Of a stretch of 7,419 nucleotides of DNA, positions 1-5,832 are shown piece by piece; positions within the stretch are counted from its first letter, which is position 1, and each line of letters opens with the position of its first letter. The notes beneath the pieces were generated by a model that saw nothing but the letters and a program-made list of their open reading frames with translations, was not told the DNA's origin and ran no database searches. Origin of the DNA: Thioglobus_B sp964403565 (GTDB lineage: Bacteria > Pseudomonadota > Gammaproteobacteria > PS1 > Pseudothioglobaceae); assembly GCA_964403565.1 (NCBI GenBank), contig CAYOFV010000046.1:1-7419 (forward strand), in the 5' to 3' direction. Made by a program: the position numbers and the translations under genes.

Positions 1-395
1 ACAATATGTCAGGACACTTAATGAGCCATGGAGAAATTGATGCTATTGTAGTTGGCACTGATAGAGTTGCCGGCAATGGCGATGTTGCTAATAAAATAGG
101 TACTTACATGGTTGCGGTTCTTGCAAAACGTCACAACATTCCTTTTTATGTAGCATGTCCTTTATCAACAATAGATAGATCTATTACTAGTGGCAACGAC
201 ATTCCTATTGAAGAGCGCCCAATTGATGAAGTAACTGGATATCGTGACTGCCAATGGGCAGCGAAGGGAATAAATGTACGCAACCCTGCATTCGATGTAA
301 CTCCGGCCGATTTAGTAGCTGGATTAATTACCGAAAAAGGTGTTGTATTAAATCCTACAACTGAAAAAATAAACCAACTGTTCGCCAACTCTTAG
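1..395 (+). CDS. mtnA: S-methyl-5-thioribose-1-phosphate isomerase, C-terminal part (5' end outside window)
   Basis: MtnA converts 5-methylthioribose-1-phosphate to 5-methylthioribulose-1-phosphate in the cytoplasmic methionine salvage pathway. It belongs to the eIF-2B alpha/beta/delta-like fold family. Only about 131 C-terminal residues are visible. The frame is open at the window edge and the in-frame codon before the first ATG reads Asn, so that ATG (position 6) is internal, in the family's 'DNM' stretch, and is not a start. The strongest signature is VGTDRVAGNGDVANKIGTY, which holds the Asp of the catalytic centre. Further on come NPAFDVTP and the 'LITEKGVV' tail typical of the family. 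MtnA proteins are usually about 340-370 residues, so roughly the last third is here. It ends with TAG and is followed by a long spacer rather than a coupled gene. No clear intrinsic terminator follows. The identification is firm; the rest of the gene cannot be judged. Confidence 0.95.
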   Translation, partial: NMSGHLMSHGEIDAIVVGTDRVAGNGDVANKIGTYMVAVLAKRHNIPFYVACPLSTIDRSITSGNDIPIEERPIDEVTGYRDCQWAAKGINVRNPAFDVTPADLVAGLITEKGVVLNPTTEKINQLFANS

Positions 396-447
396 GATAT
401 TTTTTTCAACTTTTTAATAAATATCCGGTTAATTTTATATAAAAACT

Positions 448-467
448 GTGGGTATTATCAATACCAC
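448..467. other. Short inverted repeat in the mtnA-6S spacer
   Basis: GTGGGTATT and AATACCAC face each other across a 3-base loop. They give an 8-bp stem with one bulged G. On the plus strand no T-run follows, so this is a poor terminator for mtnA. Read on the minus strand, the stem is followed by a short T-rich stretch (AGTTTTTAT), but there is no minus-strand gene upstream for it to terminate. The rest of 396-519 is AT-rich, and I see no open reading frame or recognisable element in it apart from the 6S promoter region. The function is unknown. Confidence 0.35.
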
Positions 468-510
468 TTCATGGATATATAAAAAGACGCATAAATCTAT
501 ATTAAAGGGT

Positions 511-516
511 GATAAT
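511..516 (+). promoter_or_regulatory. Candidate -10 box for the 6S RNA
   Basis: GATAAT (five of six matches to TATAAT) lies 4-10 bases upstream of the inferred 5' end of the 6S RNA, at about 521-523, and is preceded by TG-rich sequence (GGGTGATAAT). I find no good -35 hexamer at the usual 16-18 base distance. The overlapping AT-rich run offers alternative registers. The call rests on position relative to the RNA more than on sequence quality. Confidence 0.3.
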
Positions 517-520
517 AATA

Positions 521-705
521 ACTATCTGTTGTGTACGTGCTTGACTATATCCCCTGAGCCGATAAATAAACACACTAGGAAATGAGATAATTTTGCTATT
601 GAGCAAGCCCACCTTGAAGTGGGAAGCCTGCGGCAAGTTTCGAACTTCCGCCTTGAGCCTTATGGTTCAGGTTTTCATCAAGTGCGGCGCAATGGACTAT
701 TAACT
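521..705 (+). ncRNA. ssrS: 6S RNA (SsrS), regulator of RNA polymerase
   Basis: 6S RNA mimics an open promoter, binds sigma70-RNA polymerase holoenzyme, lowers transcription in stationary phase, and is itself a template for short product RNAs. The conserved block CCCCTGAGCCGATA (551-564) matches the E. coli RNA. The later GAGCAAGCCC...GTGGGAAGCCT, CCTTGAGCC...GGTTCAGG and GTGCGGCGC blocks also line up in the same order. The expected long closing stem is present: 526-544 pairs with 678-695 through Watson-Crick and G-U pairs with one bulged A. Internal hairpins are visible at 608-623 (CCCAC/GTGGG), 630-651 (GCGG-AAGTT/AACTT-CCGC) and 651-671. The length, about 185 bases, equals the E. coli RNA (184). 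It sits immediately upstream of the 5-formyl-THF cyclo-ligase gene, the classic ssrS-ygfA arrangement, and no terminator separates them, so a joint transcript with processing is likely. The exact ends are estimated from the stem and from alignment by eye. Confidence 0.93.
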
Positions 706-724
706 ATACACTTCTGAAGTTATA

Positions 725-1288
725 ATGCCATTAGTTATGAAGGCATTAAGACAATCTTTAAGACAAAAAAGACGTTCAATTAGCGCTAGCAAACGTACGC
801 GTTTTGCTATGAGCCTTGCACACCAAGTAAAAAAATTAGCAAATTTTCAAAACGGACAGAAAATTGCTATTTTTCTACCAAATGATGGTGAAATCGATCC
901 AAAATATATACAAAACTTCTTAAAAAAGAGGCAAATTGGCATCTATTTGCCGATATTGGTTGATAAAAGTCTTAAATTTGCAAAAATTGGTAAAAATTTT
1001 AGAAAAAATCGTTTTGGCATTCCAGAGCCAAAAAATACACAAATTTTAAGTGCAAATCGCATGAATATTATTTTTATGCCGCTAGTTGGTTTTGATAAAA
1101 ATAAAAATCGCATTGGTATGGGCGGTGGTTTTTATGATCGCACTCTTAGCTTCAAACAAAGACAAAAAAGTTTCAACAATCCAAAACTATATGGCTTGGC
1201 ATTTGATTGTCAACAAGTGGACAAACTAGAAGCCCAACCTTGGGATGTTAAGCTTGATGCTGTAATTACCCCAAGCAGTATTTATTAA
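725..1288 (+). CDS. ygfA: 5-formyltetrahydrofolate cyclo-ligase (YgfA/MTHFS family)
   Basis: This enzyme uses ATP to convert 5-formyltetrahydrofolate to 5,10-methenyltetrahydrofolate, returning an inhibitory folate to the one-carbon pool. The protein is cytoplasmic and 187 residues long; E. coli YgfA is about 180-200. The N-terminal helix LRQSLRQKRRSIS is the usual basic start of the family. PNDGEID near residue 53 and PLVGFDKNKNRIGMGGGFYDR near residues 119-139 hold the phosphate/folate-binding loop, which is complete and uninterrupted. The protein is rich in Lys and Arg and the coding sequence is very A-rich. The start is uncertain. ATG at 725 has only a weak GAAG five bases upstream, while ATG at 737 (giving MKALRQSL, 183 residues) matches the family N terminus well but has no visible Shine-Dalgarno sequence. 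Its stop abuts the stop of the convergent hydroxylase gene. Expression together with the upstream 6S RNA is expected from the known arrangement. Confidence 0.93.
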   Translation: MPLVMKALRQSLRQKRRSISASKRTRFAMSLAHQVKKLANFQNGQKIAIFLPNDGEIDPKYIQNFLKKRQIGIYLPILVDKSLKFAKIGKNFRKNRFGIPEPKNTQILSANRMNIIFMPLVGFDKNKNRIGMGGGFYDRTLSFKQRQKSFNNPKLYGLAFDCQQVDKLEAQPWDVKLDAVITPSSIY

Positions 1289-2440
1289 CTATTGATTTCC
1301 TAATGCGTGTTTTTGAAAAAAGGCTTTAAGCACAGGAGTTTCATTAATAACATTCATACCAAAACCACGCAAAATACGCACAGGCTCGGAATTTTCTTTG
1401 TAAATCCAATTAAGTCCTGTCATAGTTTTTGCCATAAGCTCATTGTCAAGTCTTCTAGCTCTTGCAAATTTTCTAAGAGTGGAAAATTCGCTAAAATTAT
1501 GAATATTGGCTTTAATTTGCGCTGATAATTCAACAACGTCGCCAAAACCAAGATTTACACCCTGACCCGCTAGCGGATGAATATTATGCGCTGCATCTCC
1601 AATTAAAGCTAAATTTTGTTGAACATACTCATTAGAGCTACGCTCTATTAATGGAAATGCTTGAATATCACTTATAACTTTAAATCTACCAAATCTATAT
1701 TCCACTCCTTGAGATAATCTTTCACCAAATTCATTTGCATCTAAAGCGGTTAGTTCATCAGCTAAATTGTTTTGTGCAGACCATACAATCGATGCTGTAT
1801 TTTCCGTAAGTGGTAATAAAGCAATAATGCTATTGGACAAAAACCTTTGCCATGTAGTGTCTTCAAAACCTTTGTCTGCATGAATATTACAAACTATAGC
1901 CTTTTGTCCATAATCATTAGAAGAATATTCTATTTTCGCTAATTCTCTAATACGTGAACGCGCACCATCTGCACCTATTAGCAAGCTACACTCAATGATT
2001 TTATTGTTATCTAATTTAACTTTATAACCGTCTTCAAGTTTTTGAATATCGTCAAGTTTTGCAGATATAAACTCAACATCGGTTTTATCTAAAGACGCGT
2101 ACAAAGCTGATTGAATTGCATCATTCTCAATAATATGACCAAGATGATCAACATCCTCATCAGAACAATCAAAATCAAGACTTCCGTGTGAATTTTGATC
2201 CCAAACTTTGGTATTAACAAACGCCTTTTTACGTTTGATATTCTCCCAAGCGCCAATACTTTTTAGCAAATTTTCCGATTTTGGTGTAATTGCACTAACC
2301 CGAGTATGGAAATCTTTATCTAGTTTTGGATTAGGGATGTTAGGTTCAACTATAGCAATTTTTAAATCAGTATCGGCCAAAGACAATGCAAAAGCTTGCC
2401 CTACCATTGCACCACCAATAATTACAATATCAAAATCCAA
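1289..2440 (-). CDS. FAD-dependent ubiquinone-biosynthesis hydroxylase (UbiH/UbiF/UbiI family)
   Basis: This is a flavin monooxygenase that would hydroxylate the ring of a ubiquinone precursor using O2 and NAD(P)H, at the membrane with the Ubi complex. It has 383 residues, against about 390-400 for E. coli UbiH, UbiF and UbiI. Motifs in order are an N-terminal Rossmann dinucleotide loop IIGGAMVG (residues 7-14), the DG motif LLIGADGARSR (153-163), and the GD motif LIGDAAHNIHPLAGQGVNLGF (279-299). The GD block resembles UbiF and UbiI about equally, so I cannot assign the ring position and give no symbol. The second Gly of GxGxxG is Ala here. The start is TTG: a perfect AGGAGGT lies six bases upstream, and any later ATG would remove the FAD loop. 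The TTG directly follows the pmbA stop codon, so translation is probably coupled. It is the last gene of the minus-strand block. Confidence 0.92.
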   Translation of the reverse strand: MDFDIVIIGGAMVGQAFALSLADTDLKIAIVEPNIPNPKLDKDFHTRVSAITPKSENLLKSIGAWENIKRKKAFVNTKVWDQNSHGSLDFDCSDEDVDHLGHIIENDAIQSALYASLDKTDVEFISAKLDDIQKLEDGYKVKLDNNKIIECSLLIGADGARSRIRELAKIEYSSNDYGQKAIVCNIHADKGFEDTTWQRFLSNSIIALLPLTENTASIVWSAQNNLADELTALDANEFGERLSQGVEYRFGRFKVISDIQAFPLIERSSNEYVQQNLALIGDAAHNIHPLAGQGVNLGFGDVVELSAQIKANIHNFSEFSTLRKFARARRLDNELMAKTMTGLNWIYKENSEPVRILRGFGMNVINETPVLKAFFQKHALGNQ

Positions 2441-3763
2441 CTAACTACCTCCTGCAATCGTCATCTCATCAATCATGATTGAGCCAACTTTTATATTTGT
2501 TCTATAGTCTACATCATTACCAATACTATCAACACCAAGTAGCATATCTTTTAAATTGCCAGCAATAGTTAGCCCAGAAACTGGATACTGAATCTTTCCA
2601 TTTTCAACCCAAAATCCTAAAGCACCACGAGAGTAATTACCAGTTGTGCCGTTTACTCCCTGACCCATAAGCTCAGTAGCAATAAAACCTGTGTCCATAT
2701 TTTTAACCATGTCGTTAAAGCTTAAATCAAAGTTATGCTTTACAACAACATTATTAACTCCGCCCGAATTAGCAGTGGTTTTAAGCCCTAACTGATTAGC
2801 AGAATATTGCCCCATAATATAACTCACAACCCTACCGTCTTGCACAAAATATTGCTTACGTTTCAACACTCCATCACGATCAAAAGCCTTTGCTCCAATG
2901 GTTTTTTTCGCCAATGGATTTTCTTCTATGCTAATTTGTTTAGGCAAAACCAGTTTGTCTATACTGTCTTGCAAAAATGTAGTTTTTTTAAATTGCCTAG
3001 ATCCTCCTAGAGCTCCAATTAACTCTGCAATTAAGCCACTTGACAATCTAGGAGTAAAGATCACTGGGCATTTTTGTGACTTAATCTCTTTTGCTCCAAG
3101 TTTATCTTGCGCAAGTTTTGCAACTTTTTTACCAACTATATCTGGAGCCTCTAAATCTCTGCTATCAAGTGCTGATGTATACTCATATGCTGTTTGCATA
3201 TCACTACCATCTTTAGCAATTACACTACAATTAAGTGAGTGTTTTGCGCCTTTTTGCATGGCAATAAGCTCATTAGAGTTTGCATACAAACTCTCACCTT
3301 GAAAGCTTGAAACTTCAGCACCATCAGAGTTGGTTATATATTTTTCATCAAGAGCTGACGACTCACACTCTCTAGCTAGCTCTACACTATGATCTGGATC
3401 TAAATCCCAAGGATGATACATATCTAAATCAGGCACTTTAAATGCCATAAGTTCTTTTGGAGCTAGCCCACTATATGGATCATCCTGAGTATATTTAGCT
3501 ATTAACTCAGCTGATTTAATAGTGTTTACAATGCCTTGTTTAGATAGATCTACACTTGATGCATGGCCTTTTGATTTGCCAATATATACATTAACATCAA
3601 AACTTTTATCAAGATGATATTCTAGATTTTCAACTTTACCTAATCTTACTCCAGTTGAAACACCAGAACTAGATCCTAATGCTATTTCAAAATCAGTAAT
3701 AACATTGGAAGATTTTATTAAATCGATTGCATATTGCGCTGTTTGCTCTAGATCTGAAGTCAT
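2441..3763 (-). CDS. pmbA: Metalloprotease subunit PmbA/TldE
   Basis: PmbA (TldE) pairs with TldD to form a cytoplasmic heteromeric metalloprotease that cleaves unfolded peptides. In E. coli it matures microcin B17 and degrades the antitoxin CcdA. This protein has 440 residues (E. coli 450). It shows the family N terminus with GVSTGVRLGKVENLEYH and the highly conserved C-terminal region: TELMGQGVNGTTGNYSRGA (from about residue 363), then GFWVENG, the TIAGNLKDM block and the final MTIAGG. As expected for the TldE half, I see no HExxxH zinc site; that motif belongs to TldD, which is not in this window. The ATG overlaps the stop of the upstream SafE-type gene (ATGA), and the only GGAG is about 16 bases away, so translation probably depends on coupling. 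It ends directly against the TTG of the next gene. Identification is firm; its substrates here are unknown. Confidence 0.95.
   Translation of the reverse strand: MTSDLEQTAQYAIDLIKSSNVITDFEIALGSSSGVSTGVRLGKVENLEYHLDKSFDVNVYIGKSKGHASSVDLSKQGIVNTIKSAELIAKYTQDDPYSGLAPKELMAFKVPDLDMYHPWDLDPDHSVELARECESSALDEKYITNSDGAEVSSFQGESLYANSNELIAMQKGAKHSLNCSVIAKDGSDMQTAYEYTSALDSRDLEAPDIVGKKVAKLAQDKLGAKEIKSQKCPVIFTPRLSSGLIAELIGALGGSRQFKKTTFLQDSIDKLVLPKQISIEENPLAKKTIGAKAFDRDGVLKRKQYFVQDGRVVSYIMGQYSANQLGLKTTANSGGVNNVVVKHNFDLSFNDMVKNMDTGFIATELMGQGVNGTTGNYSRGALGFWVENGKIQYPVSGLTIAGNLKDMLLGVDSIGNDVDYRTNIKVGSIMIDEMTIAGGS
2447..2453 (-). promoter_or_regulatory. Strong Shine-Dalgarno for the TTG-started hydroxylase
   Basis: On the minus strand the sequence reads AGGAGGT, six bases before TTG at 2440-2438. 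It lies inside the last codons of pmbA, encoding Gly-Gly just before the terminal Ser and the stop. It is the best ribosome binding site I noticed in the window, and it decides the non-ATG start of the downstream gene. Confidence 0.8.
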
Positions 3764-4664
3764 GTCAAGTAGTCAAAATCTCCAGGATTGGTAAACTGCT
3801 CTGAATGTTGCATATTATGCACACTCATATTGCCACTTAATAATGATTTTATTGGCATAAACATTGCTGACACACCCAAGATAATTATAATAATTCCAGA
3901 CAGTTTGCGTACTAACGGTCTTTGAATTACGCTAGCAAGTTTATCAGCCATAGATGCCATAAGCAACAAACTAGGTAGAGTTCCTAATCCAAATGCAAGC
4001 ATAATTATCGCACCATCCGCTATATTGCCAGAAAGCATCGCAAAACTTAGGGCTCCATATACTAAACCACATGGAATGCCGCCCCAAAGCAGGCCAACAA
4101 AAAATGCACTTTTCGCATTTCTCACCGGTATAAATCTCTTGGTCAATGGCTGAAGCTTTACCCAAAGCTTACTACCAATTTTTTCCAAAATTTGTATCTT
4201 TGATGACCATGATGCAATATAAAGGCCAACAAACACCATAAGAAATCCTGACAAAATTCTTAATAATTTGTCAAACAAACTCATATGCANNNNNNNNNNN
4301 NNNNNNNNNNNNNNNNNNNNNNNNNNNNNNNNNNNNNNNNNNNNNNNNNNNNNNNNNNNNNNNNNNNNNNNNNNNNNNNNNNNNNNNNNACCATAAGAAA
4401 TCCTGACAAAATTCTTAATAATTTGTCAAACAAACTCATATGCAGAGTTTGCGCTAATAAAGTTCCCACGAGTCCAAAAATCATACCCATAAGAACATAG
4501 CTTAGAATTCTACCGATATTGTAATTTAGATGATATGTTGCTAACTTATTGCTAGCATCACTATGAATATTGGCGCTTAGAATACCAACTACACCGCCAC
4601 ACATTCCAAGACAGTGTGCTCCACCTAATAGGCCCATTAAGAAAACTGATATAACAATATCCAT
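3760..4664 (-). CDS. TauE/SafE-type (DsbD_2-like) membrane protein, interrupted by an assembly gap
   Basis: This is one gene shown in two pieces because a 100-N gap (4290-4389) sits inside it. Both gap edges carry the same 55 bases. Removing the Ns and one copy leaves 750 bases, an unbroken 249-residue protein. About six membrane spans are visible (roughly residues 2-30, 52-75, 82-101, 134-157, 165-187, 203-223). The signature GGAHCLGMCGG (Cys18, Cys22) lies in span 1 and GGIPCGLVYG (Cys147) in span 4. Paired Cys in such positions recall the CcdA/DsbD transmembrane fold. Relatives are usually labelled 'sulfite exporter TauE/SafE family', but their real roles are mostly unproven, with thiol transfer or metal/cytochrome handling more plausible than sulfite export. 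The C-terminal tail has two His and two Met (MSVHNMQH). The ATG overlaps the corC stop (TAATG) and the gene's TGA overlaps the pmbA start (ATGA). The family call is firm, the function unknown. Confidence 0.88.
4235..4289. repeat. Left copy of a 55-base direct repeat flanking the N gap
   Basis: These 55 bases, from ACCATAAGAAATCC to CTCATATGCA, are identical to 4390-4444. They encode the same 18 or so residues (around MSLFDKLLRILSGFLM) of the SafE-type protein on the minus strand. The copy ends exactly where the Ns begin. The likely explanation is a shared contig end rather than a genomic repeat. Confidence 0.95.
4290..4389. other. Assembly gap of exactly 100 Ns
   Basis: A run of 100 unknown bases, the conventional size for a gap of unknown length. 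Because the sequences on the two sides overlap each other by 55 identical bases and join in frame, the true gap length is most likely minus 55, meaning the contigs overlap. No sequence content should be assigned here. Confidence 0.98.
4390..4444. repeat. Right copy of the 55-base direct repeat flanking the N gap
   Basis: Identical to 4235-4289, beginning at the first base after the Ns. On the minus strand the reading frame enters from the N-terminal part of the SafE-type gene (…LLAQTLH) and runs through this copy up to the gap. The same residues then recur at the start of the other piece, which is what an unmerged contig overlap produces. Confidence 0.95.
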
Positions 4665-5494
4665 TAACTATTGCGCTCTACCTCTAATAAGTGAATTCTT
4701 CTAGAATCAGTTTTTAATACTTTGAAGTTAAAACCTTGAAGTGTAATTTCATCCATTTGTTCTGGCAGGCGAGTAAACCCTGAAATTACAAATCCAGCTA
4801 CAGTATCAACATCATCTGTATCAATCTTAACAGTAAAAAACTCTTCAAACTCTTCTATTGGTGTACTAGCCTTAAGAAGATATCTACCTTCGCCAAAATC
4901 AATAATATTATCTTCTTCAAGGTCATGCTCATCTTCAATCTCACCTACAATTTGCTCTAAAACATCTTCCAATGTTACAAGACCTGCAATTTCTCCATAC
5001 TCATCAATAACAGTTGCCATGTGTGATTTTTTTGCCTGAAAATCTCTAAGTAATGCGCCTAATGTTTTACTCTCTGGGACCAAGATCGAGTCTCGAAGAT
5101 ATTCTCTATAGTTAAAATCATCTTTTTTGTCTTTAGCCAAATAGCCAAGTAAATCTTTAGCTAACAATACACCAAGTACTTTATTTTTTGCAGCATTTAA
5201 TACTGGAAATCTTGAGTGTGACGAATTAATCATCACTTCTAACAACTCTTGATTTGATGCGTCATACTCAAGCATAATCATTTTTGATTTTGGCACCATG
5301 ACATCACGCACCTCCATATTTTCAAGCTGCATTGTGCCTTCAATAATTAAACGCGAGTGCGAATCAATAATGTGACTTTCTTCAGCTTCTCTTAAAGCTT
5401 GAAGTAATTCTTCTTTTGAATTAAGCGGATTATGAAAAAATTGTTTTTTTAGTCTTTGCCAAACAGACTGTGTTCGCGGTGGTTTTTTTCTCAT
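4664..5494 (-). CDS. corC: CorC/YbeX-type CBS-domain protein (HlyC/CorC family)
   Basis: CorC (YbeX) is linked to magnesium and cobalt efflux together with CorA in enterobacteria. The family binds adenine nucleotides through paired CBS domains, and its exact action is still debated. The protein is soluble, has no membrane spans, and is 276 residues long (E. coli 292). An N-terminal acidic/helical part with EELLQALREAEE (28-39) leads into CBS1, with the family hallmark VRDVMVPK (62-69) and SRFPV (94-98). CBS2 covers roughly 133-190 and carries VIDEYGEIAGLVTLEDVLE and then IVGEIEDEHD. The CorC_HlyC accessory domain (about 195-273) contains DDVDTVAGFV. In E. coli the gene sits with ybeZ, ybeY and lnt; none of these is visible here, where it is followed by a SafE-type gene with a 1-base overlap. 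The ATG has no obvious Shine-Dalgarno but overlaps the stop of a possible 7-codon leader frame. Confidence 0.93.
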   Translation of the reverse strand: MRKKPPRTQSVWQRLKKQFFHNPLNSKEELLQALREAEESHIIDSHSRLIIEGTMQLENMEVRDVMVPKSKMIMLEYDASNQELLEVMINSSHSRFPVLNAAKNKVLGVLLAKDLLGYLAKDKKDDFNYREYLRDSILVPESKTLGALLRDFQAKKSHMATVIDEYGEIAGLVTLEDVLEQIVGEIEDEHDLEEDNIIDFGEGRYLLKASTPIEEFEEFFTVKIDTDDVDTVAGFVISGFTRLPEQMDEITLQGFNFKVLKTDSRRIHLLEVERNS

Positions 5495-5529
5495 GCGGTT
5501 GGTAATAAATACATAAGTCTATATTTTAC

Positions 5530-5832
5530 CTATGATTTTTTACTTTTACCACTACGCATAACTTTACCCTCTTGGGCTCGTTGTTTGCGAACTAGTTTTG
5601 GATCGGCAATAAGTGGTCGATAAATTTCTACGCGATCTTTTTCTCTTAGTATTGTATCTAACTTAGCAAACTTAGAAAAAATGCCAACTTTATCCTTAGT
5701 CAAATCAATCTGTGGATAGTTATTCATAATTCCAGATTGTTTGATTGCTTGCTCTAAGGTTGTACCCTCTTCAACATCAATCTCAAGTAGTGTTTGCTTG
5801 TTTTCAAGTGCGTAAGCAACTTCAACTAGCAT
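5530..5832 (-). CDS. rnfH: RnfH-family (UPF0125) ubiquitin-fold protein
   Basis: This is a small protein of unknown role with a beta-grasp, ubiquitin-like fold. It is named for its link to rnf electron-transport genes in some bacteria, and in enterobacteria it is encoded next to ratA and smpB. With the start chosen here it has 100 residues (E. coli 96). The diagnostic segments are present: MLVEVAYAL at the N terminus, IDLTKDKVGIFSKFAKLDT in the middle, and DRVEIYRPLIADPK near the end. A basic tail (GKVMRSGKSKKS) follows. A longer frame could begin at 5856 and add eight residues, but the ATG at 5832 has AGGAG seven bases upstream and gives the family's normal N terminus. The gene overlaps the end of hisA by 11 bases. 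No rnf, ratA or smpB gene is in the window, so the context says nothing about its job. Confidence 0.92.
   Translation of the reverse strand: MLVEVAYALENKQTLLEIDVEEGTTLEQAIKQSGIMNNYPQIDLTKDKVGIFSKFAKLDTILREKDRVEIYRPLIADPKLVRKQRAQEGKVMRSGKSKKS

Noticed and set aside
395..426. GGATAT...ATATCC with T-runs as a terminator of mtnA
   Set aside because: Six AT-rich pairs across a 20-base loop, with the T-run inside the loop and not after the stem, do not make a credible intrinsic terminator.
710..720. Palindrome ACTTCTGAAGT as an operator upstream of the cyclo-ligase gene
   Set aside because: Eleven bases with a single-base centre is too short to separate from chance, and there is no matching second site.
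1285..1294. TTAACTATTG shared by two gene junctions (also at 4664-4673)
   Set aside because: A ten-base match in AT-rich DNA around stop codons is easily coincidental and has no dyad or wider similarity.
2208..2444. 78-residue open frame on the plus strand opposite the hydroxylase gene
   Set aside because: Antisense shadow of the conserved N-terminal part of the flavoprotein; no independent coding evidence.
2898..3302. 134-residue open frame on the plus strand opposite pmbA
   Set aside because: It lies fully antisense to a well-conserved pmbA region and its product resembles no family I know; it is a shadow of the pmbA codon pattern.
4235..4444. Direct repeat that could be a tandem duplication or insertion target duplication
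   Set aside because: The copies end exactly at the N run and collapsing them restores an intact gene, so an assembly overlap explains it fully.
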